A stretch of 64,000 nucleotides of DNA, taken from NCBI RefSeq assembly GCF_013376475.1, contig NZ_CP045508.1, positions 927,501 through 991,500 of the forward strand, in the 5' to 3' direction. Origin of the DNA: Desulfolutivibrio sulfoxidireducens (GTDB taxonomy: Bacteria; Desulfobacterota; Desulfovibrionia; Desulfovibrionales; Desulfovibrionaceae). The notes below the pieces were generated by a model, which was given only the letters and a program-made list of their open reading frames with translations, did no database searches and was not told where the DNA came from. How positions within the stretch are numbered: position 1 is the stretch's first letter; every line of letters starts with the position of its first letter. A program made the translations under genes and the position numbers. This document shows positions 1-8,405 of the stretch, piece by piece.

Positions 1-1294
<1,294 letters not shown>

Positions 1295-1575
1295 CTGGGG
1301 TATCCGGTAGACCCGCCTCGGCGGGGAATGACAATGTTTGCGCCATGGGTGCGGGAAAATAGACCAGATCGCCGCGAACAGCAAACGGCGCGGCGGCGGG
1401 GGCGCGGCGGCGGGCAAAGCGTGCATCGGCCTGGGCGGACCTTCGGCCCCCTCCCGCCAGTTCCGGACCGGCAATGGGCACGGCGCCCCCACGCCGATGC
1501 GCCGTGCAAAAAAATCATTCCGATTCTTGACAAGCCTGTGCCGTGGGGTTACATCGCCGTCTCGCGCTTGCGCGG

Positions 1576-1651
1576 GGGCCATTAGCTCAATTGGTAGAGC
1601 AGCGGACTCTTAATCCGTTGGTTCAAGGTTCGAGTCCTTGATGGCCCACCA
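1576..1651 (+). tRNA. tRNA-Lys (CTT)
   Basis: A 76-nt cloverleaf with acceptor stem GGGCCAT/ATGGCCC, D-loop TTGGTAG, anticodon stem GCGGA/TCCGT around loop CTCTTAA (anticodon CTT, Lys), T-loop GGTTCGAGTCC and an encoded CCA end. It serves as the integration site of the neighbouring element: the 3' part from 1604 onward is duplicated at 17526-17575, so the 3' half here is element-derived yet restores an intact tRNA. ricT is transcribed divergently. Confidence 0.98.
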
Positions 1652-1653
1652 GA
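1604..1653 (+). repeat. attL core, 50-bp direct repeat
   Basis: From GGACTC (anticodon arm) to two bases after CCA, the sequence is identical to 17526-17575. It covers the 3' part of tRNA-Lys, the usual target of tyrosine integrases, and marks the left junction of the integrated element. Confidence 0.95.
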
Positions 1654-1661
1654 AATTTCAA

Positions 1662-1697
1662 GGGGTTAGCTCAAAAGGCTAGCCCCTTATTTATTTC
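1662..1697 (+). terminator. Intrinsic terminator after tRNA-Lys (element copy)
   Basis: Stem GGGGTTAGC/GCTAGCCCC with a 7-nt loop followed by TTATTTATTT. It lies just outside the 50-bp att repeat. The right junction carries a different but analogous hairpin at the same distance, so the element supplies its own tRNA terminator. Confidence 0.75.
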
Positions 1698-1710
1698 TCC
1701 ATCCATTTCG

Positions 1711-1961
1711 TTGCCATTTCATTGCCACTTTTTCGGGAAAGGAGGGGACGGGTTTTTAGCCTTCGCCCCCTGTGCCCCTTGTCCTAGGCCGGTTTCCGGG
1801 TTTTCGTCGCTCCAGGGGCGGCACATGAGGCCACAGGGGGAAATCTGATGCTTGCCGGGGATGGTGGCAATGAAATGGCAACGTCTGGCACTGAGAGAGA
1901 ACTTTTTTCGGCAGGCGGTGGCAATGGGAACCGCCAAAAGTGGCAATGAAGTGGCAATGTC
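1711..1961. repeat. Cluster of TTGCCA-type repeats near attL (candidate integrase arm sites)
   Basis: Repeats built on TTGCCATT/ATTGCCACTT occur at 1711-1733, in inverted orientation at 1864-1883, and again at 1918-1933 and 1937-1961 (GTGGCAATGAAGTGGCAATG). The same words recur beside attR at 17343-17393 and once mid-element at 11811-11835. Location at both ends next to the att cores suggests arm-type binding sites. The rest of 1654-2040 holds no gene I can support. Confidence 0.6.
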
Positions 1962-2040
1962 TTACCCCGGTGCTATGAAAAAGGCGGCCCGCCCCCACGT
2001 GGAGAACAGGCCGCCATATCATCACATACCCCATGGGGGG

Positions 2041-2235
2041 TTACGCTTGGACTTCCTCCTGGTTGCCAAAGACTTGCCCCAGCCGTGCGGCGGTCAACCC
2101 GATCAGGTAGGCCGCCCCCTGGATATTCAGGGCGGGCACGGGCTTGGTTCCGTCCGCCAGGGCCGTAAGCTGGCCTTCCAGGAGTTCCAGGGCCAGGGCC
2201 GCCCGGGTGATCTCTTTGCGCTCCACTGTGGTCAT
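2041..2235 (-). CDS. Hypothetical element protein, 64 aa
   Basis: A small, probably helical, soluble protein of 64 residues with an acidic start and an Ala/Leu-rich body; I do not recognise it. Its ATG overlaps the stop of the upstream gene in an ATGA tetranucleotide, so it is the last gene of a three-gene translationally coupled set at the left end of the element. No membrane segment or metal-binding motif is seen. Coupling and codon usage support it as real. Confidence 0.65.
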   Translation of the reverse strand: MTTVERKEITRAALALELLEGQLTALADGTKPVPALNIQGAAYLIGLTAARLGQVFGNQEEVQA

Positions 2236-2768
2236 GTCGTGGACTCCTCGGGGTCCGGGGTTGCCTGTATGACCCGGGTTCGGAAAGTATCCGATGCATC
2301 GCGTAGCAGGGCCTCGAGCACGTCGCCCACGGCCTGAGGTTCACAGGTTACGTCTGCCGGGAGGATGTCGGACAAAACCCGGGTGAAGGATTGCAAGGGC
2401 AGTATCGCGGCGTGAAAGATGTCGTCGATTTCCACAAGGCTAGGCATGGTTCGCCCCCTTACTGTCCGGCGTATCCCCAGACGGACGCACGGGCCGGAGA
2501 TGCCCCCCTTCGCCTGCACCTTGACCATGGCGGCCAGTCCCAGGGCTTTCTTGGCAAGGTCTTCGGCGTCCATCCACTTGTCGTAGATAGGGCCGAACAT
2601 ATCATCCAAGAGTCCGGCCGCACCTTCGCTGTTCGGGTTTTCGGCCTTTAGGCCCTCGGAAATCACGTCTATCTTGTCGCCAAGCCCTTTCAAAAATTGG
2701 GCTATGGTTTCGATTCCCTCCACAACCTCTTTGCCGACCTCGCCCCCGGGGTTGTGCTCGTTATTCAT
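2232..2768 (-). CDS. Hypothetical element protein, 178 aa
   Basis: The start at 2768 (MNNEHNPGG) overlaps the stop of the upstream gene (ATGAATAA), although the frame stays open to 2900. The protein is acidic with amphipathic helices. An internal ATG at 2446 (MPSLVEIDD) has a good Shine-Dalgarno (AAGGGGGC) in the same frame, so the C-terminal 71 residues may also be made separately, or two genes may have fused. No recognisable domain. By position, at the end of the head gene cluster, it could be a structural accessory or regulator, but the sequence does not say which. Confidence 0.65.
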   Translation of the reverse strand: MNNEHNPGGEVGKEVVEGIETIAQFLKGLGDKIDVISEGLKAENPNSEGAAGLLDDMFGPIYDKWMDAEDLAKKALGLAAMVKVQAKGGISGPCVRLGIRRTVRGRTMPSLVEIDDIFHAAILPLQSFTRVLSDILPADVTCEPQAVGDVLEALLRDASDTFRTRVIQATPDPEESTT

Positions 2769-2958
2769 GGCGCACCCCCTGGCCCTGCACAACGCCCGCA
2801 GGCAGGCGCACAGGCCCCACAGGCAGGGACGCTGGGCCTTCGTCGAAAAAGCCGCGCTCGTGGCCGCAAATAGCCTTGAGGATTGCCCAGGCCCGAACAT
2901 CGGCCAGATGGAAGGGTTGAGACGTGGACGCGAAACGGGTAGTGGACTTGGTAGCCAT
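2761..2958 (-). CDS. Hypothetical element protein, 65 aa
   Basis: A 65-residue protein preceded by a strong Shine-Dalgarno (AGGAGG, 8 nt before ATG) and overlapping the next gene by 8 bp. It contains single Trp, Cys and His residues and a Pro/Gly-rich C-terminal half without a clear fold. First gene of the coupled trio 2958-2041. Function unknown; the ribosome-binding site and coupling are the support. Confidence 0.65.
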   Translation of the reverse strand: MATKSTTRFASTSQPFHLADVRAWAILKAICGHERGFFDEGPASLPVGPVRLPAGVVQGQGVRHE

Positions 2959-3043
2959 TGCCTTACCTCCTATCGGTAGGGTTGATGGTTAGGCTCGGTT
3001 CGGTGCTGGTAACACCGGGCCGGGCCGTTTTGATTTATGAGTT

Positions 3044-3271
3044 CTACTGTGATTTTTTATACTCAGCACCGCATCCGCGGCACTTAGTTACTCCTGTGGC
3101 CTTGTCAGTAAATACCTGATGCTTCCCACAGTTTGCGCAAACTTTTCCCCTCCCGCCGCTACCATTCCCAGCGGGAACGATCATTTCATAGCCGCACTTG
3201 GAGCAGCGGCGTCCTTCGTTTGATTTATAAAACGTCATCTGCTGGCAATCTGGGCAAAGTTTACCGGCCAT
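3044..3271 (-). CDS. Double zinc-ribbon protein, 75 aa
   Basis: Four CxxC pairs (CPDC, CSKC, CANC, CRGC) form two back-to-back zinc ribbons joined by a Gly-rich linker, in a 75-residue basic protein. Start taken at 3271 (MAGKLCPDC) because AAGGAG lies about 8 nt upstream; an in-frame ATG two codons earlier is possible. Small zinc-ribbon proteins are common in phage genomes and may bind nucleic acid or protein partners; the role here is unknown. A bidirectional terminator at 3485 separates the neighbouring upstream gene from it. Confidence 0.8.
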   Translation of the reverse strand: MAGKLCPDCQQMTFYKSNEGRRCSKCGYEMIVPAGNGSGGRGKVCANCGKHQVFTDKATGVTKCRGCGAEYKKSQ

Positions 3272-3484
3272 ATGCAAGGCTCCTTCACTGCTTGATATGT
3301 GTGTATGTTTATATCTATGTATGTGTGTCGGTCAAGCCCTTTTTGACTTTGACTTGTTTTTTCTTGTGATTTCCCGCTATCCATCAGGGATTTTTTATGA
3401 TCTGGTTGGATACGCCATGACCCATGACCCATGCTTTTGATGACCCGGCGGCAGCACACGGCGGCCCGTTCGCCAGAAGGCAAC

Positions 3485-3512
3485 AAAAAACCCCGCCGGG
3501 GCGGGGTTTTTT
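3485..3512. terminator. Bidirectional intrinsic terminator
   Basis: A6, then GC-rich stem CCCCGCC/GGCGGGG, then T6: symmetrical, so it can act on both strands. It ends the capsid-side transcript coming from the right. The 3290-3370 stretch to its left is unusually AT-rich for this window. Confidence 0.85.
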
Positions 3513-3545
3513 GGGAGTGGGGCGGAATACTGTGGGGGGGGGCGG

Positions 3546-4022
3546 CTATTGGCCGGTCATCATTTTGGTGCCTTCTTGGATGATGGTATTCACCCCGTAT
3601 CGCCATCCAATAATGATAATCACGATCATGCCCACAAAAAAAGTGAAAAGGACAGACCCAAGAAAGCTTTGAATAATGGATGCCTTCCATGAAGGCTTTG
3701 CCTTGAGAAGCTCTTCCTTTAACCGCCTATCCATCTCTTGAGAGACCGCCTGAACTTCTTCTTCGGCCAAAGAGTCGAGAAAGGCGGTCAAGTCAACTTC
3801 GGCTAGTTTATGATATTGTTCGAGACGAACGAGACTTGCATCATGAAAAAGAGATAGCTCTTCGTCTGTTGGGCCACGGCCATTCTTGCCGCAAAAATCC
3901 TGAATGTACTCAATTTTCTCCCTTTTATATATTCCATATGCGAGGAGCCCGATAAGGTCATCGGGCTCCCCTGCTAGTTTCTCAAATATTCTGTTGTAGT
4001 TACGCTCTCGTGATTCGCTCAC
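3546..4022 (-). CDS. Tail-anchored hypothetical element protein, 158 aa
   Basis: The N-terminal about 120 residues are soluble, charged and helical; residues about 127-147 form one strongly hydrophobic membrane segment (LGSVLFTFFVGMIVIIIIGW) followed by a short tail. Start taken as GTG at 4022 (VSESRERNYN), overlapping the upstream gene by 23 bp; the frame is open further upstream to 4100. It is the last gene before the bidirectional terminator, a typical site for cargo genes. Its job (exclusion, lysis timing or defence) is unknown. I do not recognise the family. Confidence 0.7.
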   Translation of the reverse strand: MSESRERNYNRIFEKLAGEPDDLIGLLAYGIYKREKIEYIQDFCGKNGRGPTDEELSLFHDASLVRLEQYHKLAEVDLTAFLDSLAEEEVQAVSQEMDRRLKEELLKAKPSWKASIIQSFLGSVLFTFFVGMIVIIIIGWRYGVNTIIQEGTKMMTGQ

Positions 4023-4197
4023 GGACAGCCTTCCACACCCGTTTCCATTTTGGTCCATCGTACTTGATGACGATTTTGATAGGACGCCCAAGAAAATCAA
4101 CCCGGCGGGGCAAAGTCCGGCCGGTCTTCTTGGCGATGATACGGTTTGCGTTCACCTGCCGAACCATTTCGGCCGTGACGCCAGTCTTCGTTGACAT
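4000..4197 (-). CDS. Hypothetical basic element protein, 65 aa
   Basis: Preceded by a good Shine-Dalgarno (AGGAGG, 8 nt before ATG). The protein is very basic with several Arg/Lys clusters and a GPKWKRVWKAVRERI segment, suggesting nucleic-acid binding. Overlaps both neighbours. No family recognised. Confidence 0.65.
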   Translation of the reverse strand: MSTKTGVTAEMVRQVNANRIIAKKTGRTLPRRVDFLGRPIKIVIKYDGPKWKRVWKAVRERITRA

Positions 4198-4397
4198 GCG
4201 CGGCCTCCTTTTGTCTTGGAGTTGATACCATCAAATTTCCCCAGGTCAAGTGAAATAAGGCGTTTTCCGTCTTTTTCAAGCCCCCTTTGCCACGGGCCGC
4301 ACCAGGACACCGCCTCAGAATAATCATGCAGGGAAAAGAGGACAGGCGCAAGCCCCTTCTCGTCCATGGGGTAGTTCCCTCCCGGCCTGTCCGTCAT
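4152..4397 (-). CDS. Hypothetical element protein, 81 aa
   Basis: The ATG overlaps the stop of the upstream gene (ATGA), arguing for translational coupling. The protein has no recognisable motif, and its C-terminal 15 residues overlap the start of the next gene by 46 bp in another frame. This makes the 3' part less certain; it may end in competition with the stronger downstream start at 4197. Confidence 0.5.
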   Translation of the reverse strand: MTDRPGGNYPMDEKGLAPVLFSLHDYSEAVSWCGPWQRGLEKDGKRLISLDLGKFDGINSKTKGGRACQRRLASRPKWFGR

Positions 4398-4606
4398 CCG
4401 GCCACCTGGAAAATCTCCCGCACAAGCCGTTCCGCCTGATTCACAAGCCGGAACTCCGCAAGCTGCTCGTGGGGCATGTCGAGGATGTGCGTCTCATAGG
4501 CCGCCCGGCTCATCCTGGTGGCCTTCCAGGGGCGGGCCTGGGCATACTCCTGGCGGGTTGACCCCAAAAGTTCCCAGACGGGGAGAAGGCGGGGGTTGTC
4601 GATCAT
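4394..4606 (-). CDS. Hypothetical element protein, 70 aa
   Basis: A 70-residue soluble protein, mostly helical by composition, ending in an ATGA overlap with the next gene. It lies directly downstream of the head-protein cluster. No recognisable domain; it could be a small head-completion factor, which is a guess from position only. Confidence 0.6.
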   Translation of the reverse strand: MIDNPRLLPVWELLGSTRQEYAQARPWKATRMSRAAYETHILDMPHEQLAEFRLVNQAERLVREIFQVAG

Positions 4607-4618
4607 CGCCGGGCGCTA

Positions 4619-4843
4619 CTAGAAGCCGCCCGTCTGGGGTTGCTTCGTGAAGGTACATTTCGCCCCGGGGAGATATTCCCTCTCGACCTCCAGGGCTTTG
4701 GCCTCGCCACACCAGCCGTCTTCCATAGTCGTGGGCCAGCCTTCCTCGCCGCTGGGCCTGGGGTAGCGCCGACACTGGGCAGACTTGTCCGTGGCCCGGG
4801 CCGGATTCCAGAAATAGCACTCGCGGCATGTGATCCTGTCCAT
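4619..4843 (-). CDS. Cys-containing hypothetical phage protein, 74 aa
   Basis: Begins MDRITCRECYFW; the CxxC at residues 6-9 plus later cysteines (24, 46, 63) suggests a small metal- or disulfide-stabilised fold of a type often annotated in phages as hypothetical. It follows the MuF head gene by 15 bp, so it is in the same transcript. Function unknown. Confidence 0.7.
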   Translation of the reverse strand: MDRITCRECYFWNPARATDKSAQCRRYPRPSGEEGWPTTMEDGWCGEAKALEVEREYLPGAKCTFTKQPQTGGF

Positions 4844-4858
4844 GATTCCCCCTGGTGG

Positions 4859-5947
4859 TTACAGTTCCGAAAGAGTCTTGATCTTCCCGTGGACGGCCAT
4901 TTTTTCCAAGGATAGCTTACCCGACTTGAAAAGCTCGAAGCGGGTCTTGCCCAACACCTGGCGCACGAAAGCCGGGTCTTCCTCAAGCTGCTGCTTCATC
5001 CAGGCGTGATAGGTGGCGTCGGGCGCTACTTTGCCCACCTCGGCCACCTTGAACTTCGTCGAGGTCGATCCGTCCTTGTGATGAACGGTCTTGCCGGTAT
5101 GCTTGACCGTGGTCCGATCCGCCCCTTCAAATTCGTCAATGTCAATGCCCAACTCCCGGAAGGTCACGGGCAGGGGCACATAGACGCACCGGCAACGCCA
5201 ATGCGCGGGCAGGGCGGGCTTCGGGTCTTTCAGGCCGTAGGTCTTGCCGTCCATGCTCCCGCAGGCGATGCAGGTCCGGCCGTCGAGTACGGCCATACGC
5301 TTCCAGCCCTTCACCGTATCGGAGAACTTCTCCGTGACGATCTTCTCCCGGGCGTAATTCGATGCCGACGCGGTGAAGGTGCGGGCCAATCCCTCCAGGC
5401 CGGGCACGGTCCCTTCCACGCCGTTTTTACGGATCAACCGGGCCGTAGCCTGAACCCCAAGCCCTTCGATCATGGATTGCCGCCCGGCCGCGACGATCCT
5501 TTCCACCGTGGCGGTCTCCACCTTCTTTAGCCACTCATTCACCAGGAGGCCGTCCACAGTCGAGGTCTCAAACCATGCCGAAACCACGGAAGGGGTCAGC
5601 TTGGGCGCCATGATGGCCGCCCCCACGGCCGCGTTCATGGTCGTGACAGTCGAGGTCATGCCCGCCTGGATCACGTCCCCACCAGCCGTCTGAAGGCTAT
5701 CCGCCCACTCCGAAGAAACCCCGGCCAGAATCTTTTCGATCTCCACGCGCAAGGCTTCCAGGAAGGCTTTCCGGCGGGCAAGGGACTCCTGGTCAAAGGG
5801 CTTGCCTGTGAGGTGCTTTTCCTGGAGCTTGGCCAGCTTGCCGATGACGCTTTCCCGGGATGCCTCAAGCACGGCGGCCATTTCTTCGGCCAGGGCGTTG
5901 CCGCGAAGGTCCACCCGGTGTTCAAATTTCAAGATGTCGTCAAGCAT
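4859..5947 (-). CDS. MuF-like phage head morphogenesis protein
   Basis: A 362-residue protein of the SPP1 gp7/Mu F minor head family, which sits at the portal vertex and helps DNA packaging or ejection. The diagnostic C-terminal motif is present: TCIACGSMDGK, then a downstream ALPAHWRCRCVYVPLP, i.e. paired cysteines followed by H-x-x-C-x-C. The N-terminal half is long and helical. It begins 6 bp after the connector gene. No toxin domain is attached at the C-terminus, unlike many MuF proteins; a separate PBECR-type fragment does occur at 18239, outside this element. Confidence 0.88.
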   Translation of the reverse strand: MLDDILKFEHRVDLRGNALAEEMAAVLEASRESVIGKLAKLQEKHLTGKPFDQESLARRKAFLEALRVEIEKILAGVSSEWADSLQTAGGDVIQAGMTSTVTTMNAAVGAAIMAPKLTPSVVSAWFETSTVDGLLVNEWLKKVETATVERIVAAGRQSMIEGLGVQATARLIRKNGVEGTVPGLEGLARTFTASASNYAREKIVTEKFSDTVKGWKRMAVLDGRTCIACGSMDGKTYGLKDPKPALPAHWRCRCVYVPLPVTFRELGIDIDEFEGADRTTVKHTGKTVHHKDGSTSTKFKVAEVGKVAPDATYHAWMKQQLEEDPAFVRQVLGKTRFELFKSGKLSLEKMAVHGKIKTLSEL

Positions 5948-5953
5948 GGCCGT

Positions 5954-6427
5954 CTATCGCCGCACGGTGATGGATCGCAGGCCGCCGGTTCTGGTCCCGT
6001 AGCCGCACACCAGGGAAAAGACCTGATCCGGAATAACCTTCACCCTGTCGGCCGGGTTCATGTCCAGCTTGACCGCCCCGGCCACCTCCAGGGACTTGAT
6101 GCCGGCCGTATCGGGCAGGGCCGTCACGTCCGTCTTGAGCAGGATCAAGGCAAGCTCCATCTGGGCGATGCCGACGCTTGCCGGGACCACATCCAGGGCC
6201 ACGCCGGTCACGCCGATCCGGGGCCATGCAAGGGCCTGGGCGTCGTCGGTCTTGTAGCCGGTCCACAATATATGCCCGTCCAGGAGCTTACAGGCCATGA
6301 GAAGGGCCTTTTGCCGGTTGCCCTCGGTTGCTTCGGTCCAGGCGTCGGCGTGGAGGCGGTCGGCAAAGTAGGCCGTGGCCTCGGCTTCGGTGACGTAGCT
6401 GTTCGTTCCCTTGGTCACGGTCGGCAT
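5954..6427 (-). CDS. DnaT-like phage head protein, probable head connector
   Basis: A 157-residue protein starting MPTVTKGTNSYVTEAEA with a following DRLHADAW and repeated Ala-rich helices. This pattern is usual for phage proteins labelled DnaT-like ssDNA-binding or head-tail connector, found between capsid and portal-vertex genes. Good Shine-Dalgarno (GAGG) before ATG. Position between cement and MuF genes favours a connector/adaptor role. Whether it binds ssDNA is doubtful; the name comes from a weak family label. Confidence 0.75.
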   Translation of the reverse strand: MPTVTKGTNSYVTEAEATAYFADRLHADAWTEATEGNRQKALLMACKLLDGHILWTGYKTDDAQALAWPRIGVTGVALDVVPASVGIAQMELALILLKTDVTALPDTAGIKSLEVAGAVKLDMNPADRVKVIPDQVFSLVCGYGTRTGGLRSITVRR

Positions 6428-6558
6428 GATTACACCTCGTTTGAAATTTTGCCGGAACCCTGGCGGGTATTTACGGACTCCGGCGGGTCCGGGTCGGCCT
6501 TTTCGCTCCCGGAGGGAAGCACACCTTGGTTCAAGGCCATACCATCAGGTGTATAATA

Positions 6559-6589
6559 GCTTTCCGGCGGGCCATGAAAACCGGAAAGC
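6559..6589 (-). terminator. Hairpin after the cement gene, possible attenuator
   Basis: A 9-bp stem GCTTTCCGG/CCGGAAAGC with a 13-nt loop, 7 nt after the cement gene stop on the minus strand, followed by TATTATAC rather than a T-run. It may reduce or stabilise the transcript between the abundant capsid proteins and the connector. Confidence 0.45.
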
Positions 6590-6596
6590 GTGTCAA

Positions 6597-7010
6597 CTAC
6601 GGTTCAAGCCGGGCGGTGAAGTTGATCCCGGTGGCGACGGTCCCGGCCACGGTCGTGTAGACCCGCAGATAGGGATAAGCCGTGCCCAGCTTGACGTTCG
6701 AGAACGGCACTTCGTATCGGCCGATGGCGCTATCCTGGTTGCCGCCGATGACCTCATTTGCCCCCAGGTTGATGACGGCAAGCTCCTCGATCTTTTCATC
6801 CCCGGTCGAGAAGTCGGCCACATCCGAACCCTGAAGGGCGATGCTATAAAGCTCGTCGGCGTCCACTTCGATGGCGGTCACATCGATGACCAGACGGCTG
6901 CCCACGCGGCCCGCGCCGACGTTGGCAATCTTTTCGGAACCGCCCACGGTCGCGGCGGCGGAAGCGGCCACAAGCCCGGCGTCTTTCATGGAAAAGGAAT
7001 AGTCGTACAT
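6597..7010 (-). CDS. Bbp16-like capsid cement protein
   Basis: A 137-residue beta-rich protein beginning MYDYSFSMKDAG and ending with VATGINFTARLEP, in the position and style of the Bbp16 family, which decorates and stabilises capsids of BPP-1-like podoviruses. It lies 42 bp downstream of the major capsid gene with its own Shine-Dalgarno (GAGG). It would be made in amounts close to the capsid protein. Family call is by pattern and position; moderate certainty. Confidence 0.75.
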   Translation of the reverse strand: MYDYSFSMKDAGLVAASAAATVGGSEKIANVGAGRVGSRLVIDVTAIEVDADELYSIALQGSDVADFSTGDEKIEELAVINLGANEVIGGNQDSAIGRYEVPFSNVKLGTAYPYLRVYTTVAGTVATGINFTARLEP

Positions 7011-7052
7011 GATATGTCCCTCGTAAGGGCCGGTTTCCCGGCCCCCATCTGG

Positions 7053-7973
7053 TTAAGCGTTCTTGATGCCCCGCAGGCGGGCGGCGGCCTTGGGATGGAA
7101 CACGGCCATTCCGGTGATCCACTCGATCAGGGTCCGCAGGGCGGTCCCGCCGGAGTAAAGGCCCATGTCGATCACATCCACGCCCCCGCACTCCAGGCCG
7201 GAGACGTATTCACCCGCGCCGAAGCGGCAGGCGTACATGGACGTGGAAGCGGCCGTGCCGCCCCCGGGGTTGTCCTCGGTGAAGCCCAGGATGTCGGTTT
7301 CGGTTTCGTCAGCTTCGATGGCCACCAGGGGAATCCCGGCATAAGCGGTCAACTGGCGGCCAAAGGCGTCGGAAACCACTTCCGTGGACTGCCCGGCGGC
7401 GCGAACCAGGTCCGAAACCTTCCGGCGCATCCGCTTGTTCAAAAAGATCGCATCCGGGCCACCCGCCACGGCGTCGATCAATTCGTCAAGCTTCGCCAGG
7501 GTCAGAACGTCGCCGCCGCTGGTGCTCCCCTGGTTGATGACCTGGTTGCCGGTCAGGCGCTTTTTCAGGCCGTCGAAAGCCTTCGGGTTGGCCTCGGAAT
7601 CGCCGTTGAAGAAGGTGGCGGTGAACTTCAGGGCCTCGCTCTTGGCCTTCATGGCGTCATGCACGGCCCGCAGGTTGTTCACGTTGCCCTGAGTCTTCAC
7701 CAGGGCGCGGTCGTAATCGGAAACGCCCCCCAGGATGGACAGGCGTTCCGTCACGGGATTGATGACGCCCGTGGATTCCGTGTAGTTCTCGCCCACGGCG
7801 CGAAAGGCCACGCCCGGCAAGGTCTGCTCCCGGTTGTAGGTGTAGGCGTTGCTGGAAACCGGCAGGAACGGCAGACGCTCAAGCACGCCGCTGTTCTTGG
7901 CGATGGTTTCGATCACTCCCGCCTGCAAGGGGGTCTGGGCCAGTTTGGCCGCTTCGATAAGGGTCAAAGCCAT
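7053..7973 (-). CDS. Major capsid protein
   Basis: A 306-residue protein opening MALTLIEAAKLAQTPLQAGV followed by a VLERLPF segment, typical of a podoviral major capsid family with the HK97 fold. It lies directly downstream of the scaffold gene and upstream of the cement gene. There is no separate protease gene nearby, so maturation probably does not need cleavage or the scaffold leaves intact. Strong Shine-Dalgarno GAGG before ATG. High confidence in a capsid role from both sequence and context. Confidence 0.88.
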   Translation of the reverse strand: MALTLIEAAKLAQTPLQAGVIETIAKNSGVLERLPFLPVSSNAYTYNREQTLPGVAFRAVGENYTESTGVINPVTERLSILGGVSDYDRALVKTQGNVNNLRAVHDAMKAKSEALKFTATFFNGDSEANPKAFDGLKKRLTGNQVINQGSTSGGDVLTLAKLDELIDAVAGGPDAIFLNKRMRRKVSDLVRAAGQSTEVVSDAFGRQLTAYAGIPLVAIEADETETDILGFTEDNPGGGTAASTSMYACRFGAGEYVSGLECGGVDVIDMGLYSGGTALRTLIEWITGMAVFHPKAAARLRGIKNA

Positions 7974-7987
7974 GGTCTGTTACCTCG

Positions 7988-8365
7988 TTACTTGGTTTGG
8001 CCGTAGCCGTGCGCCATTTTCTCTTGGGCGCTCATGCCGTTGAAGTCCGTGGCGGGTTTTCCGCCGGGCCGCTTGCTGTCCGGGCCGGTCGGTTCCTGCT
8101 TGGCGGTAAAAAGGCCCTTTTTCTGGGCCGCACGAAGCCATTTGATCTTCTGGGCCGGGGGAAGGTCCGGCACCACGTCGCGCATGTCCTCCGGGATGTC
8201 CTCCAGGAGTTCCGCAACAAGGCCGGTCAAGGTCTCTTCGGCCTGCTTTTTGGCATCGTTCACCGCCTGGAATCGCGCATAGGGCACCGTCTTTTCGTTT
8301 TTTTCGGGTCCGTTCCCGCTGGTGCTCTGGTCCGGGTTGGTGTTCTGGTTCTGGTCCTGGTCCAT
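7988..8365 (-). CDS. Phage scaffolding-like protein
   Basis: A 125-residue, Gln/Asn- and Lys/Glu-rich protein with a disordered N-terminus, a central helix (about residues 28-60) and a low-complexity C-terminal region. It sits immediately before the capsid gene, the standard place of scaffold genes. Shine-Dalgarno AGGAGAG. The composition and position, not a motif, support the call. Confidence 0.75.
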   Translation of the reverse strand: MDQDQNQNTNPDQSTSGNGPEKNEKTVPYARFQAVNDAKKQAEETLTGLVAELLEDIPEDMRDVVPDLPPAQKIKWLRAAQKKGLFTAKQEPTGPDSKRPGGKPATDFNGMSAQEKMAHGYGQTK

Positions 8366-8405
8366 GGTGATCTCTCCTTCGATGATTTACGCCCTCGCAG
8401 GCGGG

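Noticed and set aside
1295-1582. N-terminal extension of ricT to 1582
   Set aside because: The extension is Arg/Pro-rich, overlaps the divergent tRNA gene and has no counterpart in the family, which starts at MSQTLGLKF.
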